Assembly (NCBI RefSeq): GCF_900168165.1
Contig: NZ_FUYV01000019.1
Location: 1 to 64,000 of the forward strand
From: Alkalitalea saponilacus
GTDB taxonomy: Bacteria; Bacteroidota; Bacteroidia; Bacteroidales; Marinilabiliaceae
Direction: 5' to 3'
DNA: 64,000 nt
Below, piece after piece: positions 1-8,291 of the stretch. Made by a program: the position numbers and the translations under genes. The notes beneath the pieces are model-generated. The model was not told the DNA's origin, ran no database searches, and saw only the letters and a list, made by a program, of their open reading frames with translations. Position 1 is the stretch's first letter, and each line of letters opens with the position of its first letter.

Positions 1-4
1 ACAT

Positions 5-66
5 GTGAGAAGGTTTTTTTGTTGTGCACCTCAAAGATAATTTGAGATACTTAAATTCCTTCTCAC
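5..66. repeat. Inverted repeat flanking the end of the broken giant gene
   Basis: A 9-bp perfect inverted repeat, GTGAGAAGG at 5-13 and CCTTCTCAC at 58-66, with 44 bases between the arms. A second, smaller stem lies inside it (CTCAAA and TTTGAG around a short loop). It sits directly downstream of the stop codon of the minus-strand gene that ends at 79. It could be a weak terminator for that gene, or the edge of an insertion that removed the end of its sorting domain. Nothing in the sequence decides between these. Confidence 0.35.
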
Positions 67-78
67 TTTTTTAATCGT

Positions 79-3000
79 TTAGGACGCTATTGGTTGAAGA
101 ATATTTGAATAAATATTGTTTCCACTACTATTATAAATATCCAATGTTGTCTCCTCTCTTAGTTTTGGGAAGAAAACTTCGAAACGTCCGTTGTTTGGGT
201 TTTTGCCAATAAAAAAATCAGGATCTACTGGATCATCTTCTTTACTTTGATAATCAGCGTCAAATTGGAGTTGCCAGCTAAACTCTTTTATCAAATTACT
301 GGAGAATATAAAATCCCACTCCAAATAATAATTGGTGTTTTCCGTAATGGAATCCAATGCTATTGAAGTTAACAAATATTGGTTGTGCGTGATTTCAGAA
401 AAATCAACATATCCCAACCATTTATTGCTTTCGCAGGAACCTTTGTATAAACTTAGTCTTTCTAATCCAGAACGCCTTAACTCAGAGGTCTCAACATTTA
501 TAATGTAACGTCCTGATTTATCAGGGCGAAATTTATACATAAGTCTGGAACCATTAAATGTAGAGTAAATGGCACCAGGCCTTGCGGGTTCAGCATCAAA
601 GCAATCGCCACTACCAGAGAAATGAAATGGAGACAGGCTCCACCAATAATCTGTTTTTCCGTTTTCGGGCAATGCCCATTTTAGGTAATGTTTTGTATTT
701 GCCGATAACTTATAAAACGGAACATTCATGCCTGACGCTATGGGACTTAATTTTGATTCGCTGTAAAGAAATTTGGCATAAAGTTCAATATCACTGTTTG
801 CTTTTATCGCTTTGTCTGATTCTATGGTGTAGTAGGCATCCTCTTCTCCCGATAGCACAAACCAGTCATTGATAAATCCGGTGTGCCCCAACAGCCGGGT
901 GTTGACTGTCAGGGTATCCATATATCGCTCTTGAATGTTCCAGGTGAAACTGTCTCCGGGTTCACTAATGCATTCAATTATATAGGAACCGCCGCTTAGA
1001 CGTATAATCTCTGCTTCGGTGGAATCTGCATTAAAATAAATCCCATCGTACCAGCTATCGTATCTGGGTAGCACATTCAGTTTTCTGGTTTTTCCATCCT
1101 GACGAGGAATGGATATATGATAGAAATGTTTCAGAGGAGTGTTCCCAAAAGCAAAGTACTGACTAGTGCTGTTTGATAGAGTTCTTTCATTTATTCCCAG
1201 ATGGGCTTCCAGGGGGTCATCTTTGTCGTCCCCCTTTGCAATGTAAATGAATTCCCAGTTGTACGGTGCCGTTATTTTGTCCCCTTTCCAGCGAATATAG
1301 TAAGTTTCATTGCCCTCACACGGCCATGATAACCGGGCTTGTTTACTACTCCCATACCTGTCGCTGCTGTATATTTCTGTATATTCTATGCCATCAGAGC
1401 AACCAGAATGAAATTCCACTTCTGTGTCCTCTTCTGTTAACCCAACTGAGTTAAGGATAATTGTTCCATCGTGTGGTGGAGTGAATTTATACCAGATATC
1501 ATTATTACTGGTGTGTTCGGCATGGTTGATGCCGTTTATAACCTCTTTGGCATCGAGACAGAAACCAGTGAGTGGATAAGTCTGTTCTGACAATTCCCAC
1601 TGAAACTGATAATTTGAAATATAACCCCAGGTAATATAATAAGTGGAATCTTTTAATGCTACAAAATCGTGTTTGCTTTTGGAACCACAATATGTGATAT
1701 CAACCCGGTTAAGTCTCTGACCGCAATTTTTATAAATGTTAGGTTGAAGAAGAATGTCAAGGTCGTCTTCAATGTTGCAACGGGAAATGGTGATTTCAGC
1801 ATTGCTTTTTGCGGTGTAACTATACCATCGATGGTTGTCAGAATTGGTTGTGTGGAGTCCTTCATCAATTGCTGCGGCATTGCTGCAGCGTGTACCCTCT
1901 TCAAAGGCGGCTTCTTCAAGATTCCATTCCATGCTGAAGTCTGTTCCGGTTGTGGTTGACTGGAATTTTATGTAATAGGTATTGCCGGGTTGTACTTCGA
2001 GTTGTATTGTTTTTTGGTTTTCTCCGCAATCCTTGCTTTCCAGTCTTCTGTCGCTATTGCTGTTATTTGCAAATACTTGAATGTTTGGAAAAAACGACGA
2101 CTCTATTCCGCAGTTAGAAAGAATTAGTCGTCCCTCAATGCTTGTTGTGTATTTAAACCATTGAATGTTGGTATCTGTAAAAACTGCCTCGTTTAATCCT
2201 TCGATTGCATTGTATGCAACCCTTCTATCAGAGCCTTCCGTTAATGGTGTTTCGGAAAGAGTAAAAGGATAGGGATTGTTTGAAAAATCTTCAATCCAGC
2301 AAAGATATATGGTATCGTTGGGATTACAATAAAACTCAATATCAGACTGATGGCCACAGCCACTCCCACTGAATATTGAAGTGGATACCTGATTGATGCT
2401 GTCAAATACAAGAACGAAAGTATTCTCCTCTGTCAAATCGCATGTGCTTATTCTTATCTTTCCAAAGCTTTGCGGCACGTAATAATAGTAGGTTGGCATG
2501 CGATTGGTCTTGGTCATTTCATTCATTCCCTCCAATGCTTCCAGTGCATTTGTTATAAGGTCGCCGGTAACGGTTTCTTTTTCAGTGATTGTCCACTCAA
2601 AGAGTGCATCAGAATTATTGTTGAGCCATCGAAAGTACAGAGGTTCTCCGGTTTTGCATCGTGCGGCTGCTTTACCAAAATCCAGACTGCGTGTTGTAAG
2701 AGCTATTGAATTGTTATATGGTCGGTATATTTCAAGCCGGGGCATTGGCGACAAATCATGGGGCATGTCAATTTCTATTTTGCCTGTGCTTTGCGGATAA
2801 TAGACAAACCAGTGGTCTGTGTTGGTTTTGATTTGATGGTTGCCTGCAGTTATTTCCAACGGGTGTTCCTTGGTTCCTACCGTTTGCTCTGTCTCATTGA
2901 TTGCAACATCGTAGAAGCCTTCAATGTGGCGACCCTTGGTTTTTATCAATACTTTTTCGCCGGGTTTCAGGTAAATATCTGCATTGTCTTTTCCTGCCGA

Positions 3001-3552
3001 AATCATTGAGTCGCAGGAGTGATAAAATTCAATGTCTACGAATTGTTTATTGTTTTCCAGACCGGTTGCAGCTACATTGACAATGGATCGTATACTGGCA
3101 GTGTATTCAAACCAATAATCGGTGTTGCCCAATACGGTCTGATTGTTTTCCGGAGATATATTTTTAGGTGCTGAACAAAATTGCGGATTTTTCTTCAAAT
3201 CCCAATAAATTCCCTCTAAAGAGCTAAAGCCGGAGTTCCCAATATAAATCAAATAGGCAACTGATTCTTCAGCATTGAAGACAACTCTCCCTTCTTTGCC
3301 CTGTATGTTATTGGTAGTATCTGAAGCCAGCATTTTGCCGGATGCTTCGTTGAAAAGCTGGATGGTCGTTTCGGCATAAGCATCGTATTGCGTAGCAATC
3401 ATTACATCGCCGCCAGCGTTGGGGGTGTAACGAAACCATTCTCCTGTTTTGTATCGTGTTCTGGCATAATGAACACCTTCACTTATATCTTTGGGGTTAT
3501 GTTTGTTGATACCGGGCTTAGTGTCTACTTTGCCGGCATGAAAATGGAACAT
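79..3552 (-). CDS. Longest open fragment of the giant module-repeat protein
   Basis: This 1157-codon piece is open from an ATG immediately after the TGA stop at 3553-3555. It has no signal peptide of its own and no recognisable ribosome binding site before the ATG, so it is probably not an independent gene. It holds about ten of the beta-sandwich repeats, with cores such as EWFRYT, DYWFEYT, DHWFVYY, QWFKYT, RWYSYT and DIWYKFT, and the truncated sorting domain in its last 45 residues. Paired cysteines recur in several modules (for example around YHSCDS and FHSGCSDG), as is common in secreted proteins. Its length without further stops suggests that inactivation was recent. Some callers would list it as a separate hypothetical protein. 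Confidence 0.5.
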   Translation of the reverse strand: MFHFHAGKVDTKPGINKHNPKDISEGVHYARTRYKTGEWFRYTPNAGGDVMIATQYDAYAETTIQLFNEASGKMLASDTTNNIQGKEGRVVFNAEESVAYLIYIGNSGFSSLEGIYWDLKKNPQFCSAPKNISPENNQTVLGNTDYWFEYTASIRSIVNVAATGLENNKQFVDIEFYHSCDSMISAGKDNADIYLKPGEKVLIKTKGRHIEGFYDVAINETEQTVGTKEHPLEITAGNHQIKTNTDHWFVYYPQSTGKIEIDMPHDLSPMPRLEIYRPYNNSIALTTRSLDFGKAAARCKTGEPLYFRWLNNNSDALFEWTITEKETVTGDLITNALEALEGMNEMTKTNRMPTYYYYVPQSFGKIRISTCDLTEENTFVLVFDSINQVSTSIFSGSGCGHQSDIEFYCNPNDTIYLCWIEDFSNNPYPFTLSETPLTEGSDRRVAYNAIEGLNEAVFTDTNIQWFKYTTSIEGRLILSNCGIESSFFPNIQVFANNSNSDRRLESKDCGENQKTIQLEVQPGNTYYIKFQSTTTGTDFSMEWNLEEAAFEEGTRCSNAAAIDEGLHTTNSDNHRWYSYTAKSNAEITISRCNIEDDLDILLQPNIYKNCGQRLNRVDITYCGSKSKHDFVALKDSTYYITWGYISNYQFQWELSEQTYPLTGFCLDAKEVINGINHAEHTSNNDIWYKFTPPHDGTIILNSVGLTEEDTEVEFHSGCSDGIEYTEIYSSDRYGSSKQARLSWPCEGNETYYIRWKGDKITAPYNWEFIYIAKGDDKDDPLEAHLGINERTLSNSTSQYFAFGNTPLKHFYHISIPRQDGKTRKLNVLPRYDSWYDGIYFNADSTEAEIIRLSGGSYIIECISEPGDSFTWNIQERYMDTLTVNTRLLGHTGFINDWFVLSGEEDAYYTIESDKAIKANSDIELYAKFLYSESKLSPIASGMNVPFYKLSANTKHYLKWALPENGKTDYWWSLSPFHFSGSGDCFDAEPARPGAIYSTFNGSRLMYKFRPDKSGRYIINVETSELRRSGLERLSLYKGSCESNKWLGYVDFSEITHNQYLLTSIALDSITENTNYYLEWDFIFSSNLIKEFSWQLQFDADYQSKEDDPVDPDFFIGKNPNNGRFEVFFPKLREETTLDIYNSSGNNIYSNILQPIAS

Positions 3553-4011
3553 TCATTGATGACGTACCCTTATTATATAGTCAACATCTTTTTTATAATT
3601 AAAGTAATAATAATCAGGCTCCCAATCATTTATTTTATAATAAACCGGAACCTCCTTATCTAACAGTTTTTCCCAAACTTCAATTTTGAAGTTTGCATCG
3701 TAAGAAATTCCAAATTTTAAATACCCTGTTGAATCTGCCTTGAATTCATACCAAAAGTCAATCCCTGTCTGCGGATTGAACTCAACTTGCTTGTCAATGG
3801 GTATTGTTTTCGGCATTTCTGATGTTTTGCCTTCCTGTGGAGTTTTATTGGTCATTTTCCAAAACAAACCAAACGAGGGGCTATTTTGGTTTTTCCAACG
3901 GAAATAATAAATCTCTCCCTCACGGGGAGAGAATGAAAAATTACTTCTGTAAGGTGCATGTGTGGATTGAACGAGGTTTTTTTGATCCACGCAGGTTTGA
4001 TAGATTTCATA

Positions 4012-4539
4012 TTAATAATTAGAGCTTTCCATTCCTACCCATTGATTCCCGTCACTAACATATTTGTACCAGACTTCATGACCGGGAGGTATCTGAAATT
4101 CCATTGTTTCATCTGTAACTTCAATGGCTGTGGAGTGATGCTCTCCTGGTCTTAAATCTTCTTCTATGCAATCCCAATCGTAACCTGTTTCTGCATAAAT
4201 ACCTCTCCATCTGATGATATATACGGAATTGGGTTCAGCAAGAAATTTCACCCTTGATTGGGCATTTTTATAGTCATCATTTCTCAGAAATGGTTGTTTG
4301 TGGCCTTCATAATAAACTTCAACGTAAGTGTCGGTATCAGTTTTATCAACGGAAGATATGATGACCCATGTGGGGGTATCGGTGCGGTAGAGAAACCACT
4401 CATCAGCTCCATTTTCATGTTTGCTGTGATAAGTTCCGGCGGTTATTTCTTTTAATGGTGCATTGGTCTGAGCAAGAGTAGATGCAGAACTAAATATTAG
4501 CAGAACTAAAAGAGAAAAGTAATGTTTCATGTTGATCAT
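4012..4539 (-). CDS. N-terminal fragment with signal peptide of the giant protein
   Basis: This 175-codon piece is what would be translated if the TAA at 4012-4014 is a true stop. It opens MINMKHYFSLLVLLIFSSASTLAQ, a typical Sec signal peptide with an SPI site after A-Q; the second ATG (M4) could equally be the start. One complete repeat (core EWFLYRT, then IIRWRG) and half of a second (core VWYKYV) follow. The repeat continues in the same frame right after the stop with a YEIYQTC stretch and a GTG-led piece. The patatin gene lies 149 bases upstream on the same strand; no terminator is visible between them. Confidence 0.5.
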   Translation of the reverse strand: MINMKHYFSLLVLLIFSSASTLAQTNAPLKEITAGTYHSKHENGADEWFLYRTDTPTWVIISSVDKTDTDTYVEVYYEGHKQPFLRNDDYKNAQSRVKFLAEPNSVYIIRWRGIYAETGYDWDCIEEDLRPGEHHSTAIEVTDETMEFQIPPGHEVWYKYVSDGNQWVGMESSNY

Positions 4540-4688
4540 CTATGAATTAAGGTTAAAAAAGACTCTGAAAATAAGATTTTTTTCACTAAATACTCAAGAA
4601 TTCTGAATAATTGATCTGAATCCACCTAAAGCTTACTTGTTCTTACATGCACGAATTACATCGGATAGTTCATTAACTCGAAAAGACT

Positions 4689-5582
4689 CTAGTGGTAAAC
4701 ATCAAGCCACCTCTCAAGCCGTGACATTTCTTTTTCCATCTGCACTACAGCACTGTCATAGCAGGCACTAAGTTTTTTTGGATTATTTTCCAATCGTGAA
4801 ACCAGATTTCCATTGTCGGGACGAATGACAAAGACCCTCCCCTCCTGCTCCAGGCGGTCAATCAAATCCAGTTTGGCGTTATACTCTTCTGTACGCTTTC
4901 GAATGCACTGAACCAGTTTTGGGTACCGGCGGTATCGAAAACGCAATAGCCATGAAGAGCGGCTTGGTTTTTTACGATAACCTTTGGGACGGGTTAGTAC
5001 CACCACGGCTCTTTCATTACCATCGGCCAGGGCTTTGGCCACAGGGATAGAGTCGCAAAGTCCGCCATCCATGTATTGATGACCATTAATGCTAATGGGT
5101 TTGGAAATCATCGGCAATGCCGATGTAGCCGAAAGCCAATCCCGAAATTCCTCCGGACATTCAGTTCGCAACTCATAATATTCAGGCAGTCCGGTTGCAA
5201 TGTCGGTTACCACCACCTTCAATCGCGAATCTGATTGGCTATAAGCATGATAATCAAAAGGAACATATTGAAGCGGAATTTCATGATAAATAAAACTCCA
5301 GTTGAAATAGCTGCCTGTTTTGAGCAAATTCTTGAAACTACAGTAACGTGGGTCGTTTACATACCGATTAACTTCCAGATTCCGGCGATACTGACGAGCC
5401 ACGTAAGAAACGCTGTAAGCGGCTCCGGCAGAAACCCCAATCATATACCTGAAAAACAACCCCGATTCCTGATATGCATCGAGCACAGCAGCAGTAAAAA
5501 TCCCTCTGAACCCTCCACCTTCAAGCACCAGGGCTACGTTATGGGTTGAATTATTGTTATTAGTCATTGAAAAAGCATCCAT
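4689..5582 (-). CDS. Patatin-like phospholipase
   Basis: A 297-residue patatin-family lipid acyl hydrolase. The oxyanion motif EGGGFRG is at residues 21-27, the nucleophile elbow GVSAG at 49-53 (Ser51), and the catalytic Asp in MDGG at 171-174 (Asp172), so the Ser-Asp dyad is complete. There is no signal peptide or membrane segment, so a cytoplasmic enzyme is expected. It resembles the bacterial YjjU/RssA-type group in size. Residues from about 185 onward (basic YRKKPSRSS, then a long helix with RLEQEG) match the C-terminal region usual for this group. The start at 5582 is an ATG; a second ATG five codons later is equally possible. The next gene to the right is divergent, so the 148-base gap holds both promoters. 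The substrate cannot be told from the sequence. Confidence 0.85.
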   Translation of the reverse strand: MDAFSMTNNNNSTHNVALVLEGGGFRGIFTAAVLDAYQESGLFFRYMIGVSAGAAYSVSYVARQYRRNLEVNRYVNDPRYCSFKNLLKTGSYFNWSFIYHEIPLQYVPFDYHAYSQSDSRLKVVVTDIATGLPEYYELRTECPEEFRDWLSATSALPMISKPISINGHQYMDGGLCDSIPVAKALADGNERAVVVLTRPKGYRKKPSRSSWLLRFRYRRYPKLVQCIRKRTEEYNAKLDLIDRLEQEGRVFVIRPDNGNLVSRLENNPKKLSACYDSAVVQMEKEMSRLERWLDVYH

Positions 5583-5688
5583 AAATTGTCGAAAAGTCTG
5601 CTTAAAATTACGAGGATTTGGAGAAAAAAATGAAATTTAAACCAGGAAATATCTAAAAAAACAATCCCCAGATAAACCAATAAATATT

Positions 5689-5696
5689 TACCTTTG
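5689..5696 (+). promoter_or_regulatory. Bacteroidota -7 element for the DUF2461 gene
   Basis: TACCTTTG fits TAnnTTTG exactly and lies 34 bases before the ATG at 5731. No clear TTTG was found at the -33 position. Confidence 0.45.
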
Positions 5697-5730
5697 AAAT
5701 TAAAACCAACCATCAAATTGAGACAACAAC

Positions 5731-6408
5731 ATGCAAAAAGTCCTGAATTTTCTGAAAAAAATAAGCGAGAACAACAACAGAGAGTGGTTTGAGGCAAATA
5801 AAAATGAGTATCTGGAAGCGAGGGATATCTTTAACAGTTTTGTGGAGAAATTAATTGCCGGAATTGGAACTTTTGACCCTTCAATTAAAGGATTAACGAT
5901 AAAGGATTGCACATACAGGTTTTATCGGGACATTCGTTTTTCGACCAACAAAATGCCGTTCAAAACGCATTTTGGTGCATACATCTGTCCCCATGGCAAA
6001 AAATCGGGATATTCAGGTTATTATTTCCATATAGAACCTAAAGGTGAAGGATTTCTTGGTGGTTCGCAACTAGATACAGGACTTTACCGTCCCGAACAGA
6101 AAATATTAAACAGCATTCGTGAAGAGATCTCTCTTAACGGTGATCAATTTGAAGAGACCATAATAGCAGCCAAGGGTTTTCGGCTCGATGATGACCAACC
6201 TTTGAAGAGGGTTCCGCGCGGATATCCTGCCGACTCCCCCTATGCAGAATATCTGAAACTGAAGAATCCAATCCTTTGCAAACAGGTTGATGAGGAATTT
6301 ATACTGGATAAAAACCTTCTGGAGAACACCATCAAAGCATTCAACAAAACGGTTGCATTTAACACATGGCTGAATAAAGCCGTGAAATATGCGTTTGAAG
6401 AAAAATAG
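5731..6408 (+). CDS. DUF2461 / TIGR02453 family protein
   Basis: A 225-residue soluble protein of the DUF2461 family, whose function is unknown. Recognisable family features are the N-terminal FLKKISENNNREWFEANKNEY segment, the central YRFYRDIRFSTNKMPFKTHFGAYI stretch, and the GYYFHIEP and GEGFLGG motifs near the middle, followed by a region with RVPRGYPADSPYAEYLKLK. The length matches the family. No signal peptide is present. It stands alone: the patatin gene upstream is divergent and the next gene on the same strand starts 178 bases downstream behind its own -7 element. The identification rests on recalled family motifs, so the family call is good but the role is open. Confidence 0.85.
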   Translation: MQKVLNFLKKISENNNREWFEANKNEYLEARDIFNSFVEKLIAGIGTFDPSIKGLTIKDCTYRFYRDIRFSTNKMPFKTHFGAYICPHGKKSGYSGYYFHIEPKGEGFLGGSQLDTGLYRPEQKILNSIREEISLNGDQFEETIIAAKGFRLDDDQPLKRVPRGYPADSPYAEYLKLKNPILCKQVDEEFILDKNLLENTIKAFNKTVAFNTWLNKAVKYAFEEK

Positions 6409-6557
6409 TTCCCCCAATATTCTAAATCAATCAACACCGCATTTCTCTCGTTGGTCAAATAAATATTTCCATTGCTTGTTTTTGGTATTAAATTGCTTCT
6501 ATGAAAATTCATGAGGGGTTTGACCTCTCATGGTATTTCGCATTGTAAATGACCATT

Positions 6558-6565
6558 TATTTTTG
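6558..6565 (+). promoter_or_regulatory. Bacteroidota -7 element for the barrel/lipoprotein pair
   Basis: TATTTTTG fits TAnnTTTG and lies 21 bases before the ATG at 6586. An imperfect TTTC is found 18 bases upstream of it. A 9-bp imperfect hairpin (6510-6532) lies just before it. Confidence 0.4.
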
Positions 6566-6585
6566 TTCAACCTAAACTATACTCT

Positions 6586-7494
6586 ATGCAAAAAATAAAG
6601 ATTGTTTCTCTTTTCTGTCTTTTTGGATGGTTTTTACCTGTTACCTCAAATGCTCAAAATGTTGAAGAACTGGTTTCAAAATACACATCAGAAAATGGAC
6701 AGAAATATATGCAGCCATTTGCCGATGCTTTTTCGGCAAATCTGAACAGCGGACTGTTTCATAATGCAGTGATAAACAAACTTGGGTTTCAGATTTATCT
6801 TGGAATTGAAACGCAATTGGCAGTTATTCCTTCTAGTCAGAAATTTATGACCGCCTCCGCCGAAGGCGACTATTTTCCCTCCACACGAGTGGAAAACGTT
6901 CCAACCGTTTTTGGTCCATCGGAGGGAAAACGAGTTGAAGATCCAAACACCGGTTTGGTTTATGTTTTCCCGGGAGGACTAGACATCGGCTACGTACCCA
7001 TGATTACCCCTCAACTAACAGTTGGTTCGGTTTACGGTACTGATTTAACCATTCGGTTTGCCGGAACAAAAAAAATCGAAGATGTTGGCGATATTTCTCT
7101 GTTTGGATGGGGGCTCAGGCACAGTATAGATCAATATTTCCCGCTGCCATTCAGCTCCGCCATTGGTTTTTACAATCAGAAATTCAAGTTTGGAGACTAT
7201 TTGGATGCATCCTCCTCAATTATAAGTCTTCAAGGAAGTTACTCCATACCTTTTCTCACCTTATACGGCGGTTTGGGTTATGAAATGGGAAGCATGAAGA
7301 TCAGTTATGAATACGAAAATCTTGAGAATGGCCAAACCGAGGAGATCAGATTCGATCTGACACCGGGAAATACCATCAGGTTAACCACAGGGTTTGGATT
7401 AAATCTTGGTCCAGTAAATTTGCATGCAGAATACAATTTGGCTAAACAAAGTACGATTTCTGCCGGTTTAGGTATTGGATTCGGATATAAGTAA
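6586..7494 (+). CDS. Outer-membrane beta-barrel protein, DUF6588-like
   Basis: A 302-residue exported protein with a signal peptide of about 23 residues ending S-N-A-Q. After a short helical segment (VEELVSKYTSENGQKYMQPFADAF) the rest is a run of short amphipathic beta strands rich in Gly and aromatic residues, ending GLGIGFGYK, a typical barrel terminus with a final aromatic residue close to the C-terminus. The pattern matches the DUF6588 family of Bacteroidota. It sits 19 bases upstream of a small lipoprotein gene and is probably co-transcribed with it. A transport or structural role in the outer membrane is inferred; no ligand can be named. Confidence 0.65.
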   Translation: MQKIKIVSLFCLFGWFLPVTSNAQNVEELVSKYTSENGQKYMQPFADAFSANLNSGLFHNAVINKLGFQIYLGIETQLAVIPSSQKFMTASAEGDYFPSTRVENVPTVFGPSEGKRVEDPNTGLVYVFPGGLDIGYVPMITPQLTVGSVYGTDLTIRFAGTKKIEDVGDISLFGWGLRHSIDQYFPLPFSSAIGFYNQKFKFGDYLDASSSIISLQGSYSIPFLTLYGGLGYEMGSMKISYEYENLENGQTEEIRFDLTPGNTIRLTTGFGLNLGPVNLHAEYNLAKQSTISAGLGIGFGYK

Positions 7495-7513
7495 CAATTA
7501 AAACCAAAACAAT

Positions 7514-8101
7514 ATGAAGAAAATAATTTTTAATATAGTTATCACAGCCTTACTTTTAGCTGGCTGTGGAGATAAAGAGATCTATCTTTATCCTTCATTT
7601 ACCGAATCAGGAACCGCATTTGTGCATCATGAAGGTGCATTTGCAGAATCTGCTGATATTGATGTAAGAGAAATTCAGGATGCCATAAAGGATCTTGATA
7701 CCGATGGAGAAATTACGGATGTTATGGTTGAAGGAATTTTTCTGGATGTTGCATTAAATGCAACACCAGAGCAACCTGCCAATACTGCCGAAGAAGTTGT
7801 TTCTTCCATTTTCATTACCGGTTGGGACAACACAGAATACATACTCGTAGAAAACCTGACTATCAGCCTGAATGCCACAACACAATCAGTTAATCTGAAT
7901 CAATATTTGAAAAAACCGGGAGTTGATCAATTGCGAAATATACTTAAAGCAATTGCCTACAACACAGTGCCCCACGGTAAAAATCAAATCAGCATCAGAA
8001 TTGAAGGAAACACCTTCCCCAATTCAACATTTATAAATGCAAAAATGGACGTTAGAATTAAAGTGGTTGTTGAATACAAAGACGAAGTAAAAGGTTTGTA
8101 A
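7514..8101 (+). CDS. Hypothetical lipoprotein
   Basis: A 195-residue protein with a lipoprotein signal peptide: a basic start MKKIIFN, a short hydrophobic core, and the lipobox LLLAGC with Cys18 as the lipidated residue. No glycine-rich or other outer-membrane export signal is obvious after the Cys. The remaining sequence is a mixed alpha/beta domain with an Asp-rich patch (IKDLDTDGEITDV) and a strand-rich C-terminal half. I do not recognise a named family. It follows the barrel gene by 19 bases, so the two probably act together at the outer membrane. The gene ends before an inverted repeat that separates it from a convergent gene. Confidence 0.65.
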   Translation: MKKIIFNIVITALLLAGCGDKEIYLYPSFTESGTAFVHHEGAFAESADIDVREIQDAIKDLDTDGEITDVMVEGIFLDVALNATPEQPANTAEEVVSSIFITGWDNTEYILVENLTISLNATTQSVNLNQYLKKPGVDQLRNILKAIAYNTVPHGKNQISIRIEGNTFPNSTFINAKMDVRIKVVVEYKDEVKGL

Positions 8102-8158
8102 CTCTTTAAATTTGCAAAGAAACTACGTAGAAATTTTGTTTAACAAATTTGAGAAAAT

Positions 8159-8260
8159 TAACCACAATGATCACTAAGTTTTTCACCAAGCGCACAATAT
8201 TTTTCTATCAACAATAATTACCTGGTGTTCTTTGTGCTTCCTTTGTGTCCATTGTGGTTA
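8159..8260. repeat. Intergenic inverted repeat, CATTGTGGTTA type
   Basis: Arms TAACCACAATG (8159-8169) and CATTGTGGTTA (8250-8260) are perfect 11-bp inverted copies, and the bases between add imperfect pairs such as CACCAAGCGCACAA against TTTGTGCTTCCTTTGTG. Similar AACCACAAAG/CTTTGTGGTT palindromes are, from general knowledge, scattered between genes in many genomes of this phylum. It sits between two convergent genes, so it may act as a bidirectional terminator. Confidence 0.5.
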
Positions 8261-8291
8261 GTCTTCTTTTTAACACACTATGTTAAAATTC

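Larger units (their letters stand above)
79..4539 (-). pseudogene. Giant secreted multi-module protein, broken by two in-frame stops
   Basis: A single minus-strand reading frame of 1486 codons is interrupted by TAA at 4012-4014 and TGA at 3553-3555. The three open pieces (4539-4012, 4011-3553, 3552-79) share one frame, and the protein repeat runs through both stops without a gap. The repeat is a beta-sandwich-like unit of about 110 residues, seen about 13 times, each with a WFxYT or WYKF-type core followed by a YYIRW-type strand; it resembles pre-peptidase C-terminal modules. The N-terminus has a signal peptide (MKHYFSLLVLLIFSS, then A-Q). The C-terminus begins a type IX secretion sorting domain (PNNGRFEV, LDIYNSSG) but stops after about 40 residues, where 70-80 are usual. 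I infer a recently decayed cell-surface or secreted adhesin-like protein. Sequencing error or readthrough are the alternatives. Confidence 0.75.

Noticed and set aside
3553-4014. Stop-codon recoding (TGA or TAA as an amino acid) in the giant gene
   Set aside because: Both codons end other genes in this window, no SECIS-like structure is seen, and two different stop codons are involved. Decay explains it more simply.
6510-6532. Imperfect hairpin CATGAGGGG/CCTCTCATG
   Set aside because: It has no T run, one mismatch and lies in an intergenic leader; I could not give it a role.
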